A program made the position numbers and the translations under genes. From Linepithema humile (Eukaryota > Arthropoda > Insecta > Hymenoptera > Formicidae): a stretch of 64,000 nucleotides of DNA. Positions 48,201 through 60,700 of this stretch are shown piece after piece (position 1 is the stretch's first letter; the number at the start of each line of letters is the position of its first letter). The notes under the pieces were generated by a model. The model searched no databases. It worked only from the letters and a program-made list of their open reading frames with translations, and was not told where the DNA came from. The stretch is from NCBI RefSeq assembly GCF_040581485.1, contig NC_090131.1:3162001-3226000 (forward strand), in the 5' to 3' direction.

Positions 48201-51200
48201 AATAATGAGGTTTGATCGCGCGCAGCGAGAGAGAGAGAGCGCCTCTGAATAATGGAGCGCGTCTCTATGAAGCCCTGTATTAAGCGGGATTAAAACTTAA
48301 TTTCGGTCGCCTTGCAAAAGTAATGAAATCGTTGGTAAAAGCTTTTTCGATTCTTAGAGATAAAAGTTTCATCATACATAATCTTTTTTTCTCTTCTCGG
48401 TCGAATATTTGATGTCTCGAGCAGACGCGTCTCGAACATCTCCAAAAATAAACGGTACGAGAGATAAGTTATTAACTCTGATAAATCTTTCTCGTGTTTT
48501 TCTGGCAATTCGTTACGAGAAAGTCCGCGCGAAAATCCAGACACAAAATCGAACCTAACGCTCGCACCAGCTTATACGCGTTTATTACGATCCCTCGTTT
48601 ATGTTGAGTGTTGGTGTTGGTGCAAGGGGCAGGAGACACCGATATACATATGGTACGAGTCGTATCCGACCCACAGCGGCGAAGGATACGAGGGTCGTGT
48701 CTCGAGAGTGGGCGAGAACTCGCCGTACGGCCAGGCTAGCCTCAATCTGACGAACATCCAGGAGAGCGATCAAGGATGGTACAAGTGCAAGGTCGTCTTC
48801 CTCAACAGGTCGCCCAACAGTCACAAGAACGGTACCTGGTTTCACCTAGACGTCCACGGTAAGTAATCTCAAATTTCATGCATTTCTTGTCAAAGCAAAC
48901 GAATGCAATTCACGGTAGCGTAGCTCCGAGAGTTAATAAAGCGAGTTAATCCGATCTTCATGTTAGACATCGCATTTAAGTTCGCATCGCTGCGAAATAA
49001 ACAAACGGACGACGACAACTTTGAGGACAACATGCTGCGGAATGTGTCGCGAAAGAAGAGAATACTTTTCATTCTTTATTAATTTAGTATTCACGTAAAG
49101 TTGTCCGCTAGTAATAAAAGTTATGCTCGCTAAGCGCACACTCTTAGTAGCAGCTTTTACGCGGCTCGTATCAGATGAAATTACATTATTTCTGCTTCGA
49201 ATAGTCTCGTTAATATCACTTTGAGCTTAAGGAGATTTTATGACTTCGACTAATGTAGCTTTATAACACTTCTGGGAAGTTAACCACGTGACTTAAGGCG
49301 ATATTTGAACAATGTTCCAGAAATTTACAATTTTCAAAATTTCTTGCGAAACGGAGATCCGCGAACGCAGAATGTAATTTTACCGTAATACCGTGGTATC
49401 GCTCATTTCTATAGAAATCTCATGCGCTTTATTTATTACTAAGTAAATCTTAATCGCACGCTTCTCGAGTATCGAAGATATTTTCGAAATTTGCTCGTGT
49501 TTATATTCGCGAACAAGTGCGCACTGATAAATGATAAATAATCAAAATAGACGTCGTCGGAATATACGTAGCAATCGGGAAAGGAATGCATTCGCATGTT
49601 TCTGAGGACTCATGAAATTCCGGAATATCCTGCTTTTGCGCTTGGTTAAACATCGGCAAGTATGGTATACGAAAATATTCCCCTTTCTATCGTCGCGTTC
49701 CATTTCATCCCAGGCGTCTCCAAGCGTTTCGTCGACGTGACTTCCTATCCAGGGAAAGGAAAGCATGCGAATCATAAAAGGCGCTTCAAAAGGACTCTGC
49801 TGATTCTTCGACGCGACTCTGCACGAATTGTACATTCAGCAAACACTGTGCAACCACGCCCCGGCGTGCTCTCATTCTCTAGCTGTTCTCTCGTAAACGC
49901 GCGCGGGAGAGGAAGTCCGCTTCTTGCTTGCTCAGCGAGCAGTTCGAACGTCTTCTTCGAAAAGTTCGTCGTGCCCTTCATCGTTTTGGCGAAATCTTCC
50001 GAGAAACGCCTCGTCTCTGCTTACGGCGAGTAAAATGGAAAGGAGGATCGCAAAAAGATCGTGTTACCGGACGGGAAATGGGACAGGGGGGAGAAAAAAG
50101 GAGGGAGAAGGTGACGGAGGAAAGAGAGGGAAACTTATTGCCGCGTTTTGCTACGCTATAAACGACAATGGAGGGCCGGAGGGAAGAGAAACATTTAGAT
50201 GGCTTAGGAAAGATGTTGCGTTATCTTCTTTTTCTCTCGTCACACCTCATCCACCTCTTTTTCTTCCCAACAGCCCGCTCTGCTTATTCCCAATTTCTCC
50301 GCCGTTCTTCGCTGGAGCCCTTCGGCCATGCTCGGCTGCAACAAGAGTAACGACAACAAGGAGGGTTGACTGCGACAACGGCGATAGACCCGCAAACGGC
50401 GTCAAAGGAAAAAATACTCGAGGCACTGAAAAGCGTTTAAGGCCCCTTTGTACTTTGTAGTCGACTCCATTCGGTCGCTTGCTCGCGTTAGAGTCATAAA
50501 CCGTCGTATGCTTTCGTATGTCACTCCGCGCTTTTTCTTCCTCTTCCACTCGCGTTGCCGCATCTCCCGCGGAACGTCGTTTTCTCGAAATTAAAATCTC
50601 CTGTCTTCGGCTTGAGCGAACGGCGCATCGTGGCGAACGATGTCTACGGAAATACGGAACAAGAGCTGGAATAGCAATAATTTGTAAGAAACTCGCTGCG
50701 AGAAGCTACCGCGGAAATACTTAATTGAGCCCTTTCCGCTTCTCCACCATAATAATCGGATTTCTCTTGCGCTCGCGCGCGCGTGCAATTGAAATTTCAC
50801 CAACGGAATAATTTCACCTGGCGAAAGAAACGTGTAGTTCGAAGGGAATGCCGCTCGAAGGGCCGTTTTCTCAACCATTCTACATGGAATATGTATTACT
50901 TCAATCGTTCGTTTTCCTCCGAACTCTTGCTTCTTCATTCCCTTGCACTCCGGAATTGTCGACCTCCTGATATGGCACTGTACCATCCTGGAACAAGGAC
51001 GACTCTCGACGTCACCGTCCGGTGACGAGCGATGGGCGGCGAAGAACCATTGTGATTTCTCCGGGACGGAACGATAAAAACGCGACGGAACTTCTCGAGG
51101 AGCGTTTTCTAAATGTCCACCTCCTCCTCGCGCGCTTGATTGTTCTTCTAACACTTTCCCGGCGGCCATTTTCTGTCGTTCAAGTGCCAAGCGCGCTCGT

Positions 51201-54200
51201 CTTCACTCGCGAAAAAATAAACGGCTTACATTTGTCGCGAGATTTTGCGAGAGGAAGCAAGCGTCGCTGGAAGTCATAAAAATAATCTGTAACGAAGGGC
51301 GCGCGAGATGATATCGTGTTCGCAAGTATACGCGAGTCACGCTCGAACAATTCGAAATAGAGACGGTCAGTCTGCATCGTGCACTTTAGAGTTAAGATCA
51401 CAGTTATAACTCGATGACACGCAGTTACATTAAATCATATCTAATCGTCCTCCAATTCGCTTCTATTGTTTGCAGCGCCACCCAGATTCAGCATGACGCC
51501 AGATGATATGATATACGTGAATCTGGGCGATGCGATAATACTGAACTGCCAGGCTGAGGGCACACCGACGCCAGAGATCCTGTGGTACAAGGACGCGAAT
51601 CCTGTCGAACCCAATGGTCGAGACGTTGGGATATTCAACGACGGTACCGAGCTCAGGCTCTCGAAGATCAAGAACGAGGACATCGGCGATTACACCTGCA
51701 TCGCCAGGAACGGGGAAGGCCAGATCAGCCACACCGCGCGCGTCGTCATCGCGGGTGAGCATTCTTCGGCTTTCGTTAGACTGTTAAAAGAAGTCCTGAC
51801 ACCCGAACCGCAATTTCATCGCAAAGTTCGGCAGTAAATTATTCGTTCGGCCGTAGTAGCGGAAAGACACGATTACATTCGATGGCGATCGAGCTTCATC
51901 GAATGTGAGATAAAACTTTTTTAATTTAAATTTTAGTCTTTCGAAAATATTTGCGGATAAAGAAGTAAGAGTGAAAATAAAAGTAAATGCAAGAAGATAT
52001 GAATATCGCGAGATTTTAGAAATTGCCTTTCCGTCCTAAACTTAGGACAATATATAATAATAATAATAGTAACAAATAAATAAAGAAATGCATATATGTA
52101 TTTTCGTAACTTTCCGGTATTTTGGATATCTTGAAAAATATATGTCCGGCAGAATCGTACTCTAATTATTAGAATCAGATAGACTCGTTTAGCATGGCTC
52201 TTCCGGGCTCGTAAAAAATCTCTCTCCAAGTTTCCGGCGTGATTTTATTAATGCGGGTCACGAGCGGCGTCCGGTTTGCGGTTTTGCCACAACGAATAAT
52301 AACTCCTTTTTCCGTCGGCCTCGGGTAATATCTCGCGGGAAACGTTAGCGTGCACGCTGTTAAGTATTACTGTCTGACAGGAACGCGTTACCGGCACACT
52401 GCAGTGCGGTCGCTTAATCCACTCGGTCCGCCGCGTGACACGCGGTGGCTGCGACAAAAACTGTCACAGCATAGCTTTCGTTTCGGAGTTTCATGTTAAA
52501 ACGAACGGATACCGCATAGTGCCGTGCACCGCGTGACGATTGGGATAATTAAACGACCGACCAGTTAGTAGTATTTATCTTCATTCCCGCAGTTGATGGC
52601 GAACGTCCATCCTGCTTAATCCCTACGAATATCTTAATCAATCACCCGTCTATCACGGCTGCCTATATGTTTTACATCTCGGTGCCAAAGTGTTGGAATC
52701 GTCCTCGCAGAAGGACAGACGCGTCTATAGTACACAGATTACGTCTACGAATATACTTATTTTGTTCTGGTAATTAAATGCCCGTTTTATAGTTAACTTG
52801 CATACATAATTAAAATATAATTAAAGAATATTTCATAAAAGTTCCACCTTTAGCCGGATGGTGGAACAAAGAACGTACCTCCTCGGAGAGCGCCTCGGTG
52901 TAACGCGGGTAAACTAATTAAAGAAGAAGATACTTTGTACCGAAGCTAATAAGGAGATGAGTCTTAGCAGTCTTTTTCGGTCGAACATAAACACAGAGTC
53001 GATTGATTAGTTTGCCGGCGCATTTTTCCGAAACTAATTTAACATGAGTCGCGCGATAGTAAGCGCGCTTTAATACACTTCCGAAAATTGCCTCGACATG
53101 CCGACGCGATTAATTATCCGCGATCGGCACCCGAAGAGAATAACGCAAAATACACCTGCCTGCCAGACCGATAATTAATAAACAGCAAACTGCCGCGGTA
53201 ATTATCGAGCGCGCCGTTATCAGAAACAGATATCCCTTGGTAATCAGCGATCGGTCGAACACCGGTAATGCAATTCCAATAACCCGCATGCCAGAAAATA
53301 TCTTAAAGCGAGCGCGGACTAGCTCCGCCGGTTTTACCGCTTATCGATCCGCGAGTAAGCCATCATTCTCGCTCTTTCTGCTTTTGCTCGCTGCGCAATC
53401 AGAAACGAATTTCTCACGGACAGGGTAAGCCTGGTGCATCGGCGCCTTTGCGATACATTCGATAAATTCGGCGCACTCCACGCGAGTTTCAAACGGAAAC
53501 AAAACGGAATAACAAACGATCCTTTTACGGGCAATTTCGCAAGAGTTCTTGAAATCGTCCCAGAGAAACTCTAGAGATCTAAAATATATATTATCGACGG
53601 CACTGCAAGTTTATTGCGCCGTCCTTAATTTTAAAATATTGTTCGGAATAACTGATGCAGCCCGCGAGCTTTAAATAGCGCGTTCTCACGACTTTACCTT
53701 GATTGCGATCGTTTTAACAAATGTCAAGTGCCTAGTCCTCGCTTTTAATAAGCTAATGCGCGCGAGCGTAATGGAATAATTAAAGGTATACGCGTATACG
53801 TCTTATTATCCCCGGTTTAATTAACTCGACTCATCGCCGTCTTTCTCGTTTCTCCACGAGTGCCTCGAGCCGCGTTCTTAATGCCTGTTATGAAGAGGAT
53901 TTTCATCGTGTGGCATGATGTAATTTAGTCGAAAAGAATGCACGATAATCTCGCTGCTCGATTATTAAGCCCTTAGCCGTAATGTTCGCAATAGTTTTGC
54001 GCGCCATACAATTTTTCCAAGGAAATATCTGATATAATTTCGATTTTTACTGGTATTATCGAAAGCGTAAGGAACGGACACTTTTACAATTCCGCGCGAT
54101 AGAATATCTAAATGTGATAAAAGTCTTCGATTTCTGTCGATGATTTTTATTTCCTCAATGGATATCGCGGCGATTACGATATCGCGCACGAGCAGGTGTG

Positions 54201-54656
54201 CGCCATTCTAAGTCATCGTCTCGCGGAGCGAGTTCGGGAAAAGATAAGGGACATCGCAATCTCGTCCGCGTCGTATAACAGTTTTAGCGTCCTTTTCCCA
54301 CGAACGAAAACGTTTCCTCGTGATCGAAGGCGCAGCAGCACGCCGATGCATCCATAAAGCGCGGGGACGGCAGCCAGTAGGACGTATAGCGGCATCTCGC
54401 CCCCGTAAATTTTACGAGCCGATACATTTACTCATATCGATACCCCCTCCCGCCGCGATAAAACTCGCGTTAGGCAAAGTGGTTACACAGCGTGGTCCCG
54501 GGCGTCGCTCGTTCCGCCGACCAATTAAGGCTATTCCCGTAACGGGGTTCCGGTGGGGGGGAAGAAGAGGGAATGAGGGTTAAAAGGCGATTTGTCTTGT
54601 TTTTACGGAACCAACAGCCACTTTCCGCCGCCTTCTTGTACCGTTTCGTTTTCGCA

Positions 54657-54705
<49 letters not shown>

Positions 54706-57700
54706 TCTCCCTTTTTTCCGTATCATTGCTCGTTTCTGTCCCCCAACCACTGTAAATTTGTAAACCGTGCAAACCACCGCGCCGGGACATCCGTCTTCAT
54801 CATCGTATTGTCTTACCGTCTCGCCTCTTGTTCTCACGCCCGTTTATGGGCTTAGTTGCGAGATAGTTATTTAATGGATTGAGAAATGGCGCGAATGTCG
54901 CCCGCTCGAAAATGACGGCCAGGTCGTAAAATCCGCTCGCACGCGAAAAATAAAATTAGGCGAACGTTACCTAGTGATCATTATTGCTATTGTCGGGAAA
55001 GATGAACGCTCGGAGAATACTCTACGTGCCCACGCAGAGTACAACATTTTTCATAAATTTTCATATTTTCAAATTTGCTCCGGCGCGTATCCGCCCTGAA
55101 ATCACCAACGATAAAGATAAGTTAAAGTGTGAAATATATAAAATTTCTGCGCGTAAACAAAAATAAAATTTGCATAAAAAATCTCGCGTTTATGCTCACC
55201 ATCCTAGAAAATAGTGAGACATGTATTTCACACGGCGCAACGTAATGGTTCATTTCAACGTTAAATGAAACAGGACGTTTAAAGAGGATGAAAAAACGCC
55301 GGAAAGTAAACATTACAAGGATAAATCATTCCAGAATTTATTCTACGTCTCGACTACTGCTCCATTTGCTCAACTATCCTTCGCGCTTCTCGTGGTACCC
55401 ACGTATTTACAATGTGCAACGTGATGCAGCGCGACGCCGCGCTGTCATAGCTGTGTAGCTTGGCATAAGAGTCCACACGCTGTTCTCTCCTTCTCTCTGA
55501 ATTTCATTGCCCCGGTTTGTCAAGATTTTCGTCTGGCTGGCAAACGCTGGAATTTATCACCGTGACACTTTTCGCATCGAGAATGCAGCGGAGCCACGGG
55601 TATAAATGTAACACGCTCGGTGATGCGGCGGCAGTAACTCGATAGTAACTAAATACTTTATAAAAGTGTTTTCCGAGCTCCTTGTTTGCCGAAACTCGTG
55701 GATATTTCTGAGAATAAAGCGCAATGGTGAGACGAGGTGCACGGAGCATTTAAAGTCTTTATTAAATATCGATCATGTATCGATGGAAATTGCTGTCCCA
55801 AGTTGGTAAAAACAACGTCGTTAACGAACGCGCGTAATGTGCGCCGCGCGTGCAACTTTATGGCAACCGCACACTCGTCGCGTGATTCTATAGGCAACTC
55901 GGAATTCCATTGGCCTCATTTGCCCGGAACTTTGCAAACTCTCCCTGTAAAGTATCCTTCTAAGCTTTCGCGCTCGTGACATATATCACCGCGCGGAAAA
56001 TTAAAATATATTTTGTTGATCGATGCAGCCGCGCGAACTACTGTGCACAAAGTTCTACAAACAAATAATAAAAACAACGATTCTTGCGTAAAATAAGATT
56101 TTTTTTAATGAACAAAGCGACACACACACGCACACACAAATGTAATAAAAGCGATGCGAGAGATTTGATTAGTAATGTAAAAAATACAACGAGTGTGGAA
56201 GATTGCGCGAGAAAATGGATTCTTTTTTGCGAACAACAAGTTCTCATTCCGCGCTTCGTGCGTTTATCAAGATCGTAGATTCAAATTTATTCCTGTCGCG
56301 CTGGCTGTAGCGTGCACCGCTGGTGCGCATTGTAGCGCATCTTCGGAGGTGCAACTGGGTGCAATATATTGAGACATCGGGCAGAGCTTAGAATATCGTT
56401 GCCCTCGTTTCGCGGGATTTCCGTCTGCGCACGGAACGCAATATTTCTTGCGGCTTGGAGCTCCCTAGCCCTTTCTTGGCCGGGGCGTTCGCTTCCGCTC
56501 GACGCCCGTGTTGTTCGAGGTCGAAACTTCCGTCCAACATCCGTATTGCTCCCACCAAAAAGCTATTCCGCAACCCCGAATTTGATAATATCGATACGTA
56601 GCGACAACAAACACCGCAACAATCTGCCAAACGTTTAATTGCTCAAACGTATGTCAATATATTTGCAGCATCATAGCATCACCCGGTGTGTCGCGACGTT
56701 CGTTTGCGTGTATAAATTCACACGTTGTTTGCCCGACACCTATACCTTGTTTACTTTGCCAACTAGCAATCTCGAATCCGAGCGCGATATATGGATTTTG
56801 AATATCACGTATTCAAAATTAAAATGCAAAAGTGGAGATTGCAGACACGCGACAGCGTTTATTATCCAAAACAAAAAATTTATGAAATTGGAAAATGCGA
56901 AATATTGAATTATAAAGAAATACTTTTTTTTTTATTGCGCATAATACGCGTGCAATCTTATATTACGCAGTAAAAATAAAAAGATAAATTTTTATCGGAT
57001 TTCTTATCAAGGCGCACCTTGCAATCAAGTGTTTAATCAATATCTTTCATCCGGTGAATTCCGGTGTCGTTAATTTCTCGACGATTTTGCATATGCTCAT
57101 TCGATTCCGCCGCGATTTGAGCTGCCGTTGCAACGCGGAGATGAAGACTTCCGTAATCCCGACGAATGACGATAGATCGGATTGCGGAAAATGCCGCGGA
57201 ATCACGCGAAGGATGAGCCCGGTCTTTTGTGCGGCGCGAGAATCGATCTTCCGCTATAATACAGCGAGATATTCGCTTCTGAGGCGACGGGCAAAGCCGC
57301 AAGTTTTGAAATTCTTCGGGCGTGAATACGCGAGAGACGACGGCTATGGGCGTGGACGACGTTGGATATCGATGAAGATATAATGCACCCTGTTGAACGC
57401 CTTTCTCGTAGACTCGTAAGCGCAGAAGTCGTGCAGCGAAAAGCAAATTCGTCGGCTATCTCTACTCCACGTTCGCCTATCCGTCATGGCTTTTTATCGA
57501 CAAGAGAGATGTTATCGAGAATCGATAGTGAGACAATATAGCATTCTGGTTCTCTCCCTGTTTCTGCATGATAGCAAGTTACACACGCCGCATGCCGTCG
57601 TCCCTTCCGGGATATCTTTGACAGCGCGACAACCGATATCAGCGGTCAATCGCCACCGCAGATTCGAAATGCAATAGCGCGATATTATTAATATCGATTG

Positions 57701-60700
57701 CGTTAGATTTGATGTCTATAATCGACGTTTCGCCTGTTTTGATATCTTTTCAGTCTCTGGTAAAATTAATACAAAAATATTATGTTATTGATTCGCAGGT
57801 CCAGCCGTTATCACGATGCCGCCGACGAATCAAACGAAACTGGAAGGCGAGAGGGTGAATTTTTCTTGCGAGGCAAGGGCTCTTCCGGGTAACGTGACGG
57901 TGCGCTGGTTTCGCGAAGGCGCCCCCGTCTCGGAAGTCACGGCTTTGGACACTAGGGTGTCCATCAGGATGGACGGTGACCTGGTCATCAACCCCGTCAG
58001 CGCCGATGACTCCGGTCAATATCTGTGCGAAGTCACCAACGGCATCGGCGATCCTCAAACCGCTAGCGCCTACCTGAACGTCGAGTGTAAGATTTCTTTA
58101 AGAATCTGAATTTTTAATTTTTCAAAAATTGCAAGACAGGACAATCTTCGTATCGAAAAAAATCAAGGACTACACTTTGCAAAGTACGAACTCAATGCGA
58201 TTGATATCTGAAGGATTAATATTTTCAACGTGGATTTTTCGCGTTTTAGACCCGGCAAAGGTCACGTTCACCCCTACTGTCCAGTACCTGCCGTTCCGTT
58301 TGGCCGGCGTGGTTCAGTGTTATATAAAGGCCAACCCTCCCCTGCAATACGTGACCTGGACCAAGGACAAGCGCCTACTCGAGCCTTATCAGACGAAGGA
58401 CATCGTTATCATGAACAATGGCTCCCTGCTCTTTACACGGGTCAATGAGAATCACCAAGGCAGATATACCTGCACGCCTTATAACGCCCAGGGCACGCAG
58501 GGCAGTTCGGGTCCGATGGAGGTCCTCGTGCGGAACCCGCCTGTCTTCATCCTCGAGCCGGAATCGGTGTACACGAAGAAGGTGGGCGAGACGGTCGAGA
58601 TGCACTGCGACGCCCAAGAGGCCGAGGGAACGCAGAAACCAACGATACAATGGCATCGGGTACGCTCGACGAGATGCCATCATTTTTTCTATTTTTTTTA
58701 ATATATATATTTTTCCAAATAATTTTTTTGAATATTGTAAACAAAATCAGCTTTTTTATTATTATTTTATCAAACCAAAACTATTATCAAAACTGTTTTT
58801 CTTATTGTTTTTTATATATAACAAATACAACAAATACAACACCGTTTTTATAACATTTTTATACATGTTTTTTGTTAAATAATAGAATAACAAACTAAAA
58901 AAAAAGTCAATTTTTTAAGCATGTCTCTTGGACTTTTGTATTATTTGGACAGCAAATTTCTGGTTTGTTTATACTTCCGGCTAGCTGCCGCGTCGCGTGT
59001 TGTAAAACATAAACGAAAATTTTCTCAGAAGGATGGTGGGCCCATTCAACGCACTCGCGCGAAGATTGTCGGGGGCAATCTAACTATAGAGAGCCTTCGA
59101 CGCGCGGACTTTGGGTTTTATCACTGCGTCGCCTCCAACGAAGTCGCCACCATCTCGTCCGTGACGCAGCTGATCGTCGAGGGCACGCAACCCCATGCAC
59201 CTTATAACGTGTCAGGCACTGCCACGCAATTCTCGGTATCGCTAACTTGGTTACCAGGCTATTCCGGCGGTCCTGATTACAAGCAAGATTATACTATCTG
59301 GTGGGTATATGAGACAGGCTGATAGGTATTTCCACTTAAGGCTCCTTCTATCAACGCGGACGATAATTGTTTGGATAGAATCTCTCGCGCCAAATTTGCA
59401 TTATGAATTAGGACATTTATAACTCGTATACGCAAATTATCTCCGATCTGAATTTTAACGGCGGATTCTCCCGAAATCTTTTACGCGATTCTAATTTTGT
59501 TTCTTGCGCTACTCGGGCATAGGTACAGGGAATCGGGAATTTCGGAATGGAAGACAATCCCCGTGACTCCATCGGGCAGCACAACGGTGACGATCAACAA
59601 TCTCACGCCTAGCACGCTCTACGAGTTCCAGGTAATCGGGAAGAACGCTCTGGGCGAAGGAATGCTGAGCAAAGTCATCACAGTGAGGACGCTCGGTAAT
59701 GAAACTGCATTATATTCAAATTGCTCTATTACTAAAATTATGTGTAACTATATAACAATTAAAATTTATTATCTCGATAAAAATTAGCAAATGAACGATG
59801 AAGCTAAATGGGCAAAATTCAATCATCCTCAATTCAATGAATCTCAAAGTGAACGCCAGCTATTAAATTTCCCCTGACTGAATACTAATTATGTATCTAG
59901 AATTAAAAACGTTGATGATTCTATTTATTAATGCTAGTGCTAATCTAATCAATCTAACTAGTCGAATTACTATTGATCTATTTAGTAACTAACACATTAA
60001 TGTTTGCTCTCTGTACAACTTTTCTTCTCACTATTTCCATCTCTCTTGCATTCCCGAAGGCGTTAACCTGCCTCAGCCGGCGACTCCCTCCGCGTCTGAT
60101 CAACCCCCATCTCCAGAAGGTAAGATTCCAATAAATTAAAATTGTTTACGTCGCAAATATGATTTAAGGATGAAACGAACAATAAAATGACGAAGAGAAA
60201 ATATCTTAAAAATTTGACGCGTTATATGTGAACTATAAACTGTTTAAGCCTCCATAAATTGAAACACGTAAAATCTCGAAGGTAGTAGCGTACGATGCAG
60301 TTTTCTAGAGGTGTTAGAATTGGCGATTTTTATCGCTACTTTAAATCTGCAAGCTAGCAAAACGCGATCGGTTGCCGGAATATCTCGGAGTTCCGCGAGA
60401 CGCGCTACTCACTTCGCAAGCTGAAAATAGCATCTCGATGACTGTCGAAGAGAAATTCACGCGCGAGATGCCGTTCTCGTTTCATCCTCGCGATCCTCTC
60501 ATCGCGACATCGATCCAACAATCGAAAAGTCGTGCGACTTCCTTCTCGGCTAGAACCATAAGCTTAAAAAAAATAGGAGGAAGGAACAAGAAACGCGAGC
60601 AAGGAGACAGCAAGATAAGGAAGGGAGAGAGAGAGAGAGAGGAGAATGCGGATACAGAATGAGGCAAGGAACGGAGAAAACCGAGAAAAAGAGACAGAAA

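Noticed and set aside
50591..51190. 199-codon minus strand reading frame inside turtle intron 3
   Set aside because: No family match, opposite frames equally open (49924-50460 and 51022-51279), no exon structure.
59301..59310. Alternative exon 7 donor at 59305
   Set aside because: It leaves phase 0, which does not match exon 8; the donor at 59301 restores the Trp codon of the FN3 domain.
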